Shown here: piece by piece, positions 35,551 to 45,282 of the stretch
Layout of the letters: the number at the start of each line of letters is the position of its first letter
Position numbering within the stretch: the stretch's first letter is position 1
From: Acidimicrobiia bacterium
GTDB lineage: Bacteria > Actinomycetota > Acidimicrobiia > Acidimicrobiales > SKKL01
Assembly (NCBI GenBank): GCA_041676705.1
Contig: JBAYRL010000003.1
Location: 124,001-188,000 of the forward strand
DNA: 64,000 nt
Reading direction: 5' to 3'
Notes under the pieces: generated by a model
Databases searched by the model: none
What the model saw: the letters and a program-made list of their open reading frames with translations, nothing else
Told to the model about the DNA's origin: nothing
Made by a program: the position numbers and the translations under genes

Positions 35551-38361
35551 GTGACATCCAACAGCTTTGGTGCCCAAGGCACTATTTCAAGCGGCGGTAA
35601 AGAACTCGAGATATTTCGGCTCAGCGCCTTAGGCGACCGTGTTAACAAGCTCCCGTACAGCCTGAAAGTGCTGCTGGAAAATTTGTTGCGGCACGAAGAC
35701 GGGGTGAACGTAACCACCGCCGAAATTGAGGCACTGGCAAATTGGGACGGCGGGGAATCAGACGAAGCATCTCGCGAGATTTCCTTCATGCCAGCCCGTG
35801 TGTTGATGCAAGACTTTACCGGTGTGCCAGCCGTGGTCGACTTAGCCGCCATGCGTGATGGTGTGGCTGCTCTAGGTGGTAATCCGGCTGCCGTGCGACC
35901 ACTCATTCCTACCGAGTTGGTGATTGACCACTCAGTCACGGTGGAAGCTTTCAACTCGATGGATGCCTTCCAAATAAACGCCGAAGTTGAGTTCGAACGA
36001 AACCAAGAACGTTACCGATTCTTACGATGGGGACAAGCAGCGTTTCATAACTTCAGCGTTGTTCCCCCAGATACTGGTATCTGTCATCAGGTCAACTTGG
36101 AATACCTAAGCCGTGTCGTTTTCGTGAGCGAATCGGGCCAGGCATACCCGGATACCTTGGTGGGAACCGATAGCCACACCCCAATGGTTAATGGCTTGGG
36201 AGTTGTTGGCTGGGGCGTGGGCGGCATCGAAGCCGAAGCAGCACTGCTGGGTCAACCCATCTCCATGCTGATTCCCAAGGTGATCGGGCTGAAATTGCTA
36301 GGCGAACTGCCCGAAGGTACCACTGCCACCGACTTGGTGCTTACGGTCACCGAGTTATTGCGCTCAGAAGGTGTCGTTGGGAAATTCGTCGAGCTGTATG
36401 GCCCTGGCGTGAGCAATATTCCTCTAGAAAACCGGGCCACTTTAGGCAACATGTCACCGGAATACGGTTCCACCATCACCATCTTCCCAATCGATGATGA
36501 GACCTTACGATATATGCGTTTTACCGGCCGTTCGGAAGAACAAGTTGAACTGGTAGAACGTTACGCCAAAGAACAAGGCATGTGGTTCGACCCGAACGCC
36601 ACACCAACCTTCACCCGCACCGTCGAACTCGACCTCTCAACCGTGGTTCCAAGCCTGGCCGGACCAGCCCGACCCCAAGATAGGGTCCGTCTAGATGAGG
36701 CCAAAGAACGCTTCGCCGACGCCTTATATTCTTCCATGCCGAGCCTCGAGCCGGGCAGTGCTGAAGCGGCGTCAGCAGCGTCGTTCCCAGCGAGTGACCC
36801 GCCCTCAGCCTCAGAAGGTGTGACCGGGGTTGGAGAACCTAGCACCGACGTGGCCACACCCGAACCGTGCGCCAACACTGAAGGTCGCCCTCACCGGCAT
36901 GTCGAGGTAACCCTTGAAGATGGTACCGAAGTACCCCTAGACCATGGCCATGTGGTGATTGCAGCCATTACTAGCTGCACTAACACCTCGAATCCTCAAG
37001 TCATGGTGGCGGCCGGGCTGTTAGCGAAAAAAGCGGTTGAAGCGGGTATCAACCGTAAGCCGTGGGTGAAGTCGTCGCTGGCACCCGGTTCAAAGGTGGT
37101 AATGGATTACTACCGAGAAGCTGGCCTTATGCCCTACTTGGAAGCGCTTGGCTACCACTTGGTGGGTTTTGGTTGCACTACTTGTATTGGCAACTCGGGG
37201 CCACTCGATCCGGCGATCTCAAAAGCCGCCACCGAAGACGATTTGGCTTTGGTCTCGGTGTTGTCAGGTAACCGCAACTTCGAAGGTCGAATTAACCCCG
37301 ACACTCGTATGAACTATCTAATGTCACCACCACTGGTTATTGCTTACGCACTGGCCGGAACAATGGACATTGACTTGATGAACGAACCTTTGGGTACCGG
37401 TAACGACGGCAACCCGGTGTTCCTGCGAGACATTTGGCCCACGGTCGACGAAGTAAACGAAACCGTGAATCGAAGCGTTAAGTCGGAAATGTTTACCCAA
37501 ACTTACGATCAGATTTTCGAAGGTGACGACCGCTGGCGTTCACTTGATACACCTTCTGGCGAGCATTTCGCCTGGGATAATGAGAATTCAACCTACATCC
37601 ACAAACCACCGTTCTTTGAGGGAATGACCGCAGAGCCCGAACCGCTGGCCGATATAACCGGTGCACGCGTTCTGGCGCTTCTGGGAGACAGTGTCACCAC
37701 CGACCACATTTCACCAGCGGGGTCGATCAAAGCCGATTCACCCGCCGGGCTATGGCTGCAAGACCATGGTGTTGAGCCCCGTGATTTCAACTCGTATGGC
37801 TCACGACGCGGCAACCACGAGGTCATGATCCGAGGAACCTTCGGCAACATTCGGCTACGAAACCATCTGGCCCCAGGCACCGAAGGCGGCTTCACAACCC
37901 ACCTACCAACCAACGAAATGACCAGCATCTACAGTGCCGCGATGCGCTACCAACAAGAGCGCACTCCCCTACTCATTTTGGCCGGTGCCGAATATGGTTC
38001 CGGTTCTTCCCGAGACTGGGCAGCCAAAGGCACAAAATTGCTAGGGGTGGAAGCCGTGCTCGCGAAAAGCTTTGAGCGGATCCACCGTTCAAACCTAATC
38101 GGGATGGGGGTCTTACCCCTCGAGTTTCTACCGGGTGACTCGGTGGAAACATTGGGGCTTTCAGGCCGTGAAACCTACTCTATTGTGGGTCTAAGCGAAG
38201 TTGCTGATAGTGGTCCGATTCCAAGCCAGGTAACCGTGCGTGCCGACGACAAAGAATTCGCCGTCAGCGTGCGCATCGACACTCCAAAAGAGCAGGAATA
38301 TTATCGCCACGGAGGAATTTTGCATTACGTGTTACGTGAGCTTGCCCGCCAAGACGCGTAG
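35551..38361 (+). CDS. acnA: Aconitate hydratase A
   Basis: TCA-cycle enzyme interconverting citrate and isocitrate through cis-aconitate, 936 residues. The [4Fe-4S] ligands are C476 (TSCTNTSNP), C542 and C545 ([12 protein letters not shown]). N-terminal [24 protein letters not shown] and C-terminal [20 protein letters not shown] and [18 protein letters not shown] are intact. A low-complexity Ala/Ser/Pro insert at about 397-445 is typical of actinobacterial aconitases. The GTG start follows AGAGAGAGGA. The enzyme needs Fe-S clusters, which links it functionally to the Suf and Ric genes elsewhere in the window. Confidence 0.97.
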   Translation: MTSNSFGAQGTISSGGKELEIFRLSALGDRVNKLPYSLKVLLENLLRHEDGVNVTTAEIEALANWDGGESDEASREISFMPARVLMQDFTGVPAVVDLAAMRDGVAALGGNPAAVRPLIPTELVIDHSVTVEAFNSMDAFQINAEVEFERNQERYRFLRWGQAAFHNFSVVPPDTGICHQVNLEYLSRVVFVSESGQAYPDTLVGTDSHTPMVNGLGVVGWGVGGIEAEAALLGQPISMLIPKVIGLKLLGELPEGTTATDLVLTVTELLRSEGVVGKFVELYGPGVSNIPLENRATLGNMSPEYGSTITIFPIDDETLRYMRFTGRSEEQVELVERYAKEQGMWFDPNATPTFTRTVELDLSTVVPSLAGPARPQDRVRLDEAKERFADALYSSMPSLEPGSAEAASAASFPASDPPSASEGVTGVGEPSTDVATPEPCANTEGRPHRHVEVTLEDGTEVPLDHGHVVIAAITSCTNTSNPQVMVAAGLLAKKAVEAGINRKPWVKSSLAPGSKVVMDYYREAGLMPYLEALGYHLVGFGCTTCIGNSGPLDPAISKAATEDDLALVSVLSGNRNFEGRINPDTRMNYLMSPPLVIAYALAGTMDIDLMNEPLGTGNDGNPVFLRDIWPTVDEVNETVNRSVKSEMFTQTYDQIFEGDDRWRSLDTPSGEHFAWDNENSTYIHKPPFFEGMTAEPEPLADITGARVLALLGDSVTTDHISPAGSIKADSPAGLWLQDHGVEPRDFNSYGSRRGNHEVMIRGTFGNIRLRNHLAPGTEGGFTTHLPTNEMTSIYSAAMRYQQERTPLLILAGAEYGSGSSRDWAAKGTKLLGVEAVLAKSFERIHRSNLIGMGVLPLEFLPGDSVETLGLSGRETYSIVGLSEVADSGPIPSQVTVRADDKEFAVSVRIDTPKEQEYYRHGGILHYVLRELARQDA

Positions 38362-38373
38362 CTAAGCAACGGC

Positions 38374-38411
38374 GGTGGCTGCTTACCTCATGTTTTGGGC
38401 AGGCAGCCACC
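38374..38411. terminator. Hairpin terminator after aconitase gene
   Basis: GGTGGCTGC pairs with GCAGCCACC (9 bp) around a 20-base partly self-pairing loop, between convergent acnA and the cyclase gene. Confidence 0.65.
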
Positions 38412-38448
38412 AATCCGCGGTACCACATGGCGGCCGCGCGGCAAATTC

Positions 38449-39054
38449 TTACAAGGTGAGCGGGGGCAGCTCTACATCGTCATTCATTTGAAGACGACAA
38501 ATTTCTACCCGACCAATTCCTCGAATCTCGATTTCATATGGCTGCGAGCTCGCGATCCAGTCGGGTGTCTCGTCGGTGGCCAAATTTGCTACCAACACCT
38601 CGGAATGTTCGCCGATGTCGCACAGCCGCGCCGCCAGGTTAACCGCTGGACCAACATAGTCATCACCTTCAAAGAGCAGGACCGCACCTAGTGCAGCACC
38701 AGCACGCATCGGCACTGGGGATTGGCAACAGCGGGCTGCCAATTCGACACAAGTAGCCATCATTGGACCGAACTCTAAGCCGACCAGCATGGCGCCATCA
38801 CCCAACCATTTCGCAACCCGCACGCCACGCGCCGCGGCAACTTGACGCACAATTTCACGGAATCCAGCGAGCTCGGCAGTGGCGGCGTGGGGACCTTGCT
38901 CCTCAGTAAATAGCGTGAAACCGGATAGGTCGACGAAGCCGAAGGAACGTAACACATATGGTAATGACCGCCGAGATGCCACCTCCGCAGGCGGTTCGAC
39001 CCCTGTTCCGACGCGAGCCGCTTGAGCTTCGAATGAGGCCGACGGCCTTAACAT
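38449..39054 (-). CDS. Class III adenylate/guanylate cyclase domain protein
   Basis: 201-residue stand-alone cyclase homology domain predicted to make cAMP or cGMP. The metal-binding aspartates appear as D42 in FVDLSGFT and D86 in KWLGDGAML, and the transition-state Asn/Arg pair is in GPAVNLAARL (about 145-154). About 30 residues precede the domain and no sensor, membrane helix or HAMP region is visible, so regulation may come through a partner. The ATG has GGAG nine bases upstream. It is convergent with acnA and divergent from the monooxygenase at 39291. Confidence 0.85.
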   Translation of the reverse strand: MLRPSASFEAQAARVGTGVEPPAEVASRRSLPYVLRSFGFVDLSGFTLFTEEQGPHAATAELAGFREIVRQVAAARGVRVAKWLGDGAMLVGLEFGPMMATCVELAARCCQSPVPMRAGAALGAVLLFEGDDYVGPAVNLAARLCDIGEHSEVLVANLATDETPDWIASSQPYEIEIRGIGRVEICRLQMNDDVELPPLTL

Positions 39055-39238
39055 GATGTTTCGCTCCTAAGCAATAAAGTAACGCGCCTCGGCAACAGCA
39101 ATCTCAGCTCGGGTTCGGGCGCGCTCACATCCCCAAACTACCTATTTGGCGTAGTTTTGGCTCATCTCAAACTGAGAAGTTCTGTGCCATAGATGAAGAC
39201 CCCACTGACTTACGGCCAACCAGCAGTTTCACGCTATT

Positions 39239-39257
39239 ATGACCAGTAGTCACATGA
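39239..39257. promoter_or_regulatory. Putative TetR operator upstream of Baeyer-Villiger monooxygenase
   Basis: ATGACCAGTAGTCACATGA contains the imperfect palindrome TGAC-CAGTA-GTCA and is 34-52 bp before the monooxygenase start. It matches the element at 51037-51055 at 16 of 19 positions. The coupled TetR gene at 41219 is the obvious candidate binder. Confidence 0.65.
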
Positions 39258-39290
39258 ACGTTTCATCGAATTCTAGACCTAGGGGGGTCA

Positions 39291-41219
39291 ATGGATTTCA
39301 ACGCAGGCTTAGCTGAGATCAGCGACGAGCAAATCCAATCGGTGGTGCAGGCCGGCGACATTCCAGCATTGTTAGCGGCTCTCGCCACGGCCTTGGGCGA
39401 TCTTCGCTATATTCCGGCTGAGCTAACCCCCGCACCAGCAGGATTCCAAGACGCCACCTACGGCCTCTCTCCCGAAGAAATCACCAGCGCCAAAAATCTT
39501 GCTATAGAGGGACTGGCGAAACTTCGTGATCACGTCCAGGCCGGTCATACCCCAACGCGCGACGTTGAAACAGAAAAACTTCGTCAGATTCTAAGCTGGG
39601 CTGCCGGTGGCGCATCAATCGATGAATACCTGGAGCTTCTTCAAGAAGAACTTGGCTTAGGCGATGATCTGCGAGCACCCAACTGGAATCTAGCGACCAC
39701 AGCCCCAGACCGTAATTTTCGGGTACTAATAGTTGGCGCTGGCATGTCGGGCCTACTGGCCGCTCACCGCGCTCGCCAGGCCGGACTTGAGGTAGTCGTG
39801 ATCGAAAAGAACGCCGAGGTTGGGGGCACCTGGTTCGAAAACAACTATCCGGGTTGCCGTGTTGATGTCTCTAATCTTTTTTATAGCTACTCATTTGCTC
39901 AACGGACCGACTGGCCAGAACATTTCTCAAGCCAGGAAGTGTTACGAGACTACTTCCAGTCGATCGCCCAAAAAGAAGGTCTAAACGAGTTAATTCGTTT
40001 CAACACTGAGGTGACGGAGATGCGCTATAACGACGACACCGCCACCTGGTCAGTATCGCTACGGCTGCCCGATGATTCTGTTGAAACCATAGAAGCCAAC
40101 GCCATAGTTAGCGCCGTTGGACAACTCAACCAACCAAAAATGCCCGACATTAAGGGGCTCAATCGATTTACCGGCCCCTCCTTCCACTCAGCTCGCTGGA
40201 ATCCTGATGTTGATCTTGAACAAAAACGAGTTGTGGTCATTGGAACTGGTGCCAGTGCCGCACAACTAATTCCGCACCTAGCAGAAACGGCTTCGCATTT
40301 GACGGTGTTCCAACGAACGCCCGGCTGGTTTCTACCTTCTCCCCAATACACCGACCGTGTGAACGACGAGGTTATGTGGCTACGCCAAAACCTGCCTACG
40401 TACACCAACTGGAGTCGTTTCTGGACGTTTTGGCGCAACGTCGAAGGCATGATGCCTTTCGCCACCGTCGACCCCAACTGGGATGGCGGAGAACGGTCCG
40501 TTAGTGCCGCTAACGACATGATGCGCGAGCTTCTGACCGCCTACTTGCGAAACGAGTTTGCCGAACGACCCGACCTGGCTGACAAGGTGATCCCGGAATA
40601 TCCACCGTTCGCTAAGCGGTTCATCATGGATAACGGCATTTGGGCGAAGACGCTCATGCGAGAAAACGTTGAGTTGGTCACTGACGGTATCGCGGAAATT
40701 ACCGCCGAGGGGGTACTAGATACGACTGGCAGGCTGCACAAAGCCGACGTAATAGTATTTGGCACCGGCTTTGCAGCCTCCGACTTTTTAACGCCTATGA
40801 AAGTAGTCGGTGCCAATGGTGCCGACCTGCACCAGACCTGGGATGGCGACGCTCGGGCCTATCTTGGCCTCACCCTGCCCCAATTCCCCAACTTTTTCAT
40901 GTTGTATGGGCCAAACACCAACATCGTTGCCAACGGCAGCATTATTTATTTTTCAGAGTGCGGGGTGAACTACATCATTGACGCCATTCATCAATTGTTA
41001 GAGCAAGACGCCAAAGCGATCGACCTCAAACCTGAGGTGCACGATCGCTTTAATGAGGCTGTAGACCAAGAAAACCTGCAATTGGCCTGGGGTGTGTCAA
41101 GCGTGAACTCTTGGTACAAAAACGCCACTGGCCGAACCGCCCAGAACTGGCCTTTCACCTTGTTGGATTATTGGCAACGTACTCATCGAGCTGACCTCAG
41201 CGAATACGAAATCGTCTAA
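39291..41219 (+). CDS. Baeyer-Villiger monooxygenase, 4-hydroxyacetophenone-monooxygenase-like
   Basis: FAD/NADPH enzyme that inserts oxygen next to a ketone, 642 residues. After a 140-residue N-terminal extension, as in HAPMO-type enzymes, come the FAD motif GAGMSG (149-154), the type I BVMO fingerprint F293-x-G-x3-H299-x3-W303 (FTGPSFHSARWN, with Asn where Pro or Asp is common) and the NADPH motif GTGASAAQL. YPGCRVD and NWPFTLLDYW are further family features. Its stop overlaps the TetR start by 1 base (TAATG). The ketone substrate is not known; steroid, cyclic or aryl ketones are all possible. Confidence 0.92.
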   Translation: MDFNAGLAEISDEQIQSVVQAGDIPALLAALATALGDLRYIPAELTPAPAGFQDATYGLSPEEITSAKNLAIEGLAKLRDHVQAGHTPTRDVETEKLRQILSWAAGGASIDEYLELLQEELGLGDDLRAPNWNLATTAPDRNFRVLIVGAGMSGLLAAHRARQAGLEVVVIEKNAEVGGTWFENNYPGCRVDVSNLFYSYSFAQRTDWPEHFSSQEVLRDYFQSIAQKEGLNELIRFNTEVTEMRYNDDTATWSVSLRLPDDSVETIEANAIVSAVGQLNQPKMPDIKGLNRFTGPSFHSARWNPDVDLEQKRVVVIGTGASAAQLIPHLAETASHLTVFQRTPGWFLPSPQYTDRVNDEVMWLRQNLPTYTNWSRFWTFWRNVEGMMPFATVDPNWDGGERSVSAANDMMRELLTAYLRNEFAERPDLADKVIPEYPPFAKRFIMDNGIWAKTLMRENVELVTDGIAEITAEGVLDTTGRLHKADVIVFGTGFAASDFLTPMKVVGANGADLHQTWDGDARAYLGLTLPQFPNFFMLYGPNTNIVANGSIIYFSECGVNYIIDAIHQLLEQDAKAIDLKPEVHDRFNEAVDQENLQLAWGVSSVNSWYKNATGRTAQNWPFTLLDYWQRTHRADLSEYEIV

Positions 41220-41872
41220 TGCCAAGCCCCACTTGGGAGCGCTTACCAGCCGAGCGCAAAGCGGCGATAATAGCGGCCGCCGAAGCCGAGTTCGCGGCAA
41301 AAGGCTACACCCGCGGCAGCCTGAACGTAGTGGCCCGCGAAGCTGGCGTCGCAAAGGGCAGCTTGTTTCAATATTTCGACGACAAGCTAGACCTGTTTGC
41401 TTTCTTATGTGAGCGTGCCAGCCTCCGTATTGGGTCTTCAATGGCGAAGATCACGGCGGAGCTTGATTGGCCCAATGATTATTTCGGTTCGTTATCACAG
41501 TGGCTAACCGAGTGGGTTAAGTATTTCAGCCAGAACCCGATAGACCTGGGCCTCACGGCAGCAGTGAACCTAGAGCTCGACACCCACGCTCGAATCGCAG
41601 TACGCGATGTTGTCAATCGCCATTACTTGGCCGGGCTGCGTCGCACGGTGCAACGTGGACTCGACTGCCACGCAATTCGTGCAGATGCTGACACCGAAGC
41701 CGCGGTGGCACTTCTACTTCTGGTACTACCGCACGTGGCGCTGGCGGCCAATTTGCCTGGTCTTGATCCGCTGTTAAATCTAGATAACGACCCGAGCGGG
41801 GGCATCGAGCGAGTGGTGGCAATTCTTGAAAATGCTTTGGGGTCTCGTTGCGACGGACCCGCCAGCACCTAG
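41219..41872 (+). CDS. TetR family transcriptional regulator
   Basis: 217-residue repressor-type regulator. The N-terminal helix-turn-helix domain covers about 10-58 (RKAAIIAAAEAEFAAKGYTRGSLNVVAREAGVAKGSLFQYF, split by family helices), with the typical KGSLFQYFDDKLDLF end. The ligand-binding C-terminal domain (about 70-217) is variable as usual. Translationally coupled to the monooxygenase (1-base overlap), so it probably controls that gene and itself, sensing the enzyme's substrate or product. A nearly identical operator half a window away suggests that it also controls the EthA-like gene. Confidence 0.92.
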   Translation: MPSPTWERLPAERKAAIIAAAEAEFAAKGYTRGSLNVVAREAGVAKGSLFQYFDDKLDLFAFLCERASLRIGSSMAKITAELDWPNDYFGSLSQWLTEWVKYFSQNPIDLGLTAAVNLELDTHARIAVRDVVNRHYLAGLRRTVQRGLDCHAIRADADTEAAVALLLLVLPHVALAANLPGLDPLLNLDNDPSGGIERVVAILENALGSRCDGPAST

Positions 41873-41913
41873 ACCAAGGCAGTATCGATGCAGCTAGGGC
41901 AAATGTCGCGCAC

Positions 41914-42822
41914 CTAGCGTAATACCACCACGGTGGTACCAACCGGGGCCCAGTCGTACAGGAACTTAGCGTCTTCTAAACGCTGCCTGGTACATCCGCT
42001 TGACCGATACTGGCCAAGCTCTGCTTCGGTTTGCAGGAATGTTCCATTTGGCCGTTTGGGTATGGAGTGAAAACCTAGTGCCAAGGTATTTCCCCAGGTG
42101 TAGCGCACCATATATTCCATGGTGATGCCACCGTAGCCAGCCCAGGCCAACGGAGATTTCGAAAAGACACTGTAGGTTCCTGGTGCCGGGGTATTCACTC
42201 GCCCTGATACTGGATAGTCACGGGTAAGGAATCCGTCAGCCTCGACCAACCACACGTGTTGACACGAAACACAGTAAATAATGCGCCGACCGTTACCCGA
42301 GTTGGCAGGCACCACAGGAGGCGGTGCTTGCGGTGCCAAGGTCTCGGTGCGACTTACGAACTCGGCTGATTCGGAAAACTGCACCACCAGACCACCGCGC
42401 GAGAGGCTGCGGTTCTCTACCCTGGGCGCCCAATAGTTATAGCCCCCAAGGTCAGCCTCGCGGTGCAATACATGCCGGTACAGAAGTTTTACGAAATCGC
42501 CTGAATTGAGCTGCCCAAACCTGGCATCAAATTCGGCTGAGGCCGTGAAAAAGGTTGCGATCGAGGTGAGGCTTTGGCCTTTACGGTAGCGCGACACCCA
42601 AAATTCCAAACCACCTGAATCAGGGGCGCGTTGAAAGACCGCTTCGTAGAGACGCACTATGGAATCGTCCACACCGTTTCCGGTACTGCGGAGGATTATC
42701 AAAGGTTCGTCAATTTCAACTTCAACGTCTTCGATATCGGCGTTGGCTTGGCCCGCCATGGCCAACAAACCAACACTCAATACCAATAACAATGTCAAAA
42801 ACTTCCGCACGCGTCTGGCCAC
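41914..42822 (-). CDS. Secreted protein with two DUF4214 repeats and an L,D-transpeptidase (YkuD) domain
   Basis: 302-residue exported protein. Signal peptide at about 1-28 (FLTLLLVLSVGLLAMAGQANA). Two DUF4214-like repeats at about 51-105 (IVRLYEAVFQRAPDSGGLEFW) and 108-160 (VKLLYRHVLHREADLGGYNYW) are followed by a Pro-rich linker and a YkuD-type domain at about 178-302. The catalytic region has H252 (GFHSIP) and C277 in SSGCTR; the usual SHGC His is Ser275. L,D-transpeptidases crosslink peptidoglycan or attach proteins to it. DUF4214 often occurs in secreted and S-layer-associated proteins and may anchor or multimerise. Activity with Ser275 is uncertain. Confidence 0.85.
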   Translation of the reverse strand: MARRVRKFLTLLLVLSVGLLAMAGQANADIEDVEVEIDEPLIILRSTGNGVDDSIVRLYEAVFQRAPDSGGLEFWVSRYRKGQSLTSIATFFTASAEFDARFGQLNSGDFVKLLYRHVLHREADLGGYNYWAPRVENRSLSRGGLVVQFSESAEFVSRTETLAPQAPPPVVPANSGNGRRIIYCVSCQHVWLVEADGFLTRDYPVSGRVNTPAPGTYSVFSKSPLAWAGYGGITMEYMVRYTWGNTLALGFHSIPKRPNGTFLQTEAELGQYRSSGCTRQRLEDAKFLYDWAPVGTTVVVLR

Positions 42823-43093
42823 GCTGGCATTCTAGGCGAGATCCTCGGGGCCGTACAGGAATGTTTTGGCAGCATGTTAGACAAATTGAGGTTTGTTTCA
42901 AACAGTGGAAATTGGGACTTTATCCCCTAAGCTAAACAAGACAATTTAAGGCTCGAGTGTTGGCGGATTTCGATTCGTCACCTAGAGCCACCAACAGCCA
43001 AAGCTGCCGCCAGTGAAACAAACCGGACTCAAACATTGGATGTTCTTCTAGTAGCTGGTAGAAATAATACGTACCCCTACCCCGAGGAGATCC
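42823..43093. promoter_or_regulatory. Divergent promoter region of suf operon and transpeptidase gene
   Basis: No gene seen. It contains the palindrome GTTTG-TTT-CAAAC (42891-42903), overlapping a second repeat ACAAA-N6-TTTGT (42881-42896). GAGGAG lies just before the sufB ATG. Fe-S-sensing repressors of suf operons bind palindromes of this size, but I cannot match the sequence to a known SufR or IscR box. Confidence 0.4.
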
Positions 43094-44530
43094 ATGAGCG
43101 ACGTGATTGATGGCCTCATCGAGCGCGAGTACCAATACGGTTTTCACACCGATCTGGAAACTGAGGTTGCGCCCAAAGGCCTCAACGAAGATGTAATCCG
43201 CCTTATCTCCAGCAAGAAAAATGAACCGGAATGGCTGCTCGAATGGCGTCTCGGTGCCTACCGCCACTTCCTCACCATGGAAGAGCCAACCTGGCCAAAT
43301 GTGCATTATCCACCCATTGATTACCAGGACATGCACTACTACGCCGCACCCAAGCCCAAAGGCCCGGCACCTAAAAGCTTGGACGAGATCGACCCGGAAA
43401 TGCGCGAGATGTTCGACAAACTGGGCATTTCGATCAACGAGCAGAAACGTCTGTCGGGCATCGCCGTTGACGCCATCGTCGACTCGGTTTCAGTTGTAAC
43501 CACCTTCCAAGAACAGCTAGCCGAAGTGGGCGTAATTTTCTGCTCATTCTCGGCAGCGGTTGAGAACCACCCAGAGCTCGTCCGTAAATATTTGGGCTCG
43601 GTCGTCGGTCCTCGCGATAACTTCTTCGCAGCGTTAAACTCCGCCGTGTTCTCCGACGGTTCATTCTGCTATATCCCGGCTGGCGTGAAATGCCCCATGG
43701 AGCTCTCCACCTATTTCCGCATGAACACCGCCAACACAGGCCAGTTCGAACGAACCTTAATTGTGGCGGAAGAGGGCGCGAGCGTCAGCTACTTAGAAGG
43801 CTGCACCGCTCCCATGCGCGACGAGAACCAACTACACGCGGCCGTTGTAGAGATCATTGCTCTCGATGACGCCAATGTGAAGTACTCAACCGTACAAAAC
43901 TGGTATCCCGGTGACGCCAACGGTCAAGGCGGCGTCTACAACTTCGTGACCAAGCGTGGACGGGCCGGAAACCGCGCCAAGATCTCTTGGACCCAAGTTG
44001 AAACGGGCTCTGCAATCACCTGGAAATATCCAAGCGTGATTCTTCAAGGTGATGACTCGGTCGGTGAGTTCTACTCGGTGGCCGTTGCCACACACCACCA
44101 ACAGGCTGACACCGGCACCAAGATGGTGCACATTGGCAAGAACACTAAGAGCACCATCATCTCGAAAGGCATTTCAGCTGGTAAGGCCCAAAACACCTAC
44201 CGTGGCCAAGTAAAGATGTTGCGATCTGCTACCGGTGCTCGAAACCACACCCAGTGCGACTCTTTGCTAATTGGCTCTGACTGTGGTGCCCATACGTTCC
44301 CCTACGTTGAGGTCAAAAACGATTCCTCACAGGTGGAACATGAAGCGACAACTTCCAAGGTCAGCGAAGACCAACTGTTTTACTGTCGTCAACGTGGCCT
44401 GAATGAAGAAGACGCCACCACCATGATCGTAAGCGGCTTTTGCCGGGAAGTTTTCGACGAACTGCCCATGGAATTTGCCGTGGAAGCCCAAGCCCTAATG
44501 CGCGTGACCCTAGAAGGAGCCGTAGGATAA
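43094..44530 (+). CDS. sufB: Fe-S cluster assembly scaffold SufB
   Basis: Core subunit of the SufBC2D complex that builds Fe-S clusters in the cytoplasm. 478 residues, full length, with N-terminal [18 protein letters not shown], the SufBD beta-helix core ([41 protein letters not shown]) and the C-terminal [30 protein letters not shown]. The Cys near the C-terminal third (CDSLLIG and GFCRE regions) that serves sulfur transfer or cluster binding is retained. Start ATG follows GAGGAG. sufC begins directly after the stop. Confidence 0.96.
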   Translation: MSDVIDGLIEREYQYGFHTDLETEVAPKGLNEDVIRLISSKKNEPEWLLEWRLGAYRHFLTMEEPTWPNVHYPPIDYQDMHYYAAPKPKGPAPKSLDEIDPEMREMFDKLGISINEQKRLSGIAVDAIVDSVSVVTTFQEQLAEVGVIFCSFSAAVENHPELVRKYLGSVVGPRDNFFAALNSAVFSDGSFCYIPAGVKCPMELSTYFRMNTANTGQFERTLIVAEEGASVSYLEGCTAPMRDENQLHAAVVEIIALDDANVKYSTVQNWYPGDANGQGGVYNFVTKRGRAGNRAKISWTQVETGSAITWKYPSVILQGDDSVGEFYSVAVATHHQQADTGTKMVHIGKNTKSTIISKGISAGKAQNTYRGQVKMLRSATGARNHTQCDSLLIGSDCGAHTFPYVEVKNDSSQVEHEATTSKVSEDQLFYCRQRGLNEEDATTMIVSGFCREVFDELPMEFAVEAQALMRVTLEGAVG

Positions 44531-45280
44531 ATGCTGCATATCGAGAACCTCGACGTTGCGGTCGAAGGTAAGCAAATCCTCAAAGGGTTTGACCTACATA
44601 TCGAGGCCGGCGAAGTACACGCCATTATGGGTCCTAACGGTGCTGGCAAGAGCACCTTGGCCAATGTATTGGCAGGTCGTGATGGTTATATCGTCAGCGG
44701 ATCGGCCACCATGAACGGCACCGATCTACTACCGCTGGAACCAGAAGAGCGTGCTGCTCAGGGGGTCTTCCTCGCGTTTCAGCACCCAGTAGAAATTCCG
44801 GGTGTAGGCAACATGTACTTTCTGCGCACCGCCGTTAACGCGGTACGCAAAGAGCAGGGTTTGCCCGAATACGATGCCATGGGCTTCTTAAAAGCCGCCC
44901 GTGAGCACATGGCCGAACTGGACATGAATGAATCTTTCCTAAGTCGTTCCGTAAATGATGGCTTTTCCGGTGGTGAAAAGAAGCGGAACGAAGTGCTCCA
45001 AATGCTAATGCTGGAACCAAAACTGGCCATTCTTGACGAAACCGACTCTGGTCTCGACATCGACGCTCTTTCCGTTGTGGCCCAGGGCATTCAGAAGCTC
45101 CGGTCTCCAGAACGCTCAATGCTCATCATCACGCACTATCCGCGTTTGTTGGAATATGTGCAGCCTGAGAAGGTTCACATCCTCTATGGAGGCAAGATTG
45201 TGAGGTCTGGCGATCAGCAACTGGCCTACGACTTGGAAGCTCACGGATACGGACCGGTTCTAGCCCAAGTAGGCGTATAG
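44531..45280 (+). CDS. sufC: Fe-S cluster assembly ATPase SufC
   Basis: ABC-type soluble ATPase of the SufBCD complex, 249 residues. Walker A GPNGAGKST at 34-42, signature FSGGEKKRNEVLQM, Walker B LAILDETDSGLDIDAL and the switch His in ITHYPRLL match the SufC family. Abuts sufB with no gap, and sufD follows after 2 bp, so the operon is tightly coupled. Confidence 0.97.
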   Translation: MLHIENLDVAVEGKQILKGFDLHIEAGEVHAIMGPNGAGKSTLANVLAGRDGYIVSGSATMNGTDLLPLEPEERAAQGVFLAFQHPVEIPGVGNMYFLRTAVNAVRKEQGLPEYDAMGFLKAAREHMAELDMNESFLSRSVNDGFSGGEKKRNEVLQMLMLEPKLAILDETDSGLDIDALSVVAQGIQKLRSPERSMLIITHYPRLLEYVQPEKVHILYGGKIVRSGDQQLAYDLEAHGYGPVLAQVGV

Positions 45281-45282
45281 CC

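Noticed and set aside
42891..42903. SufR/IscR operator call for GTTTGTTTCAAAC
   Set aside because: Palindrome is real but does not match a motif I know; kept only as part of the promoter region.
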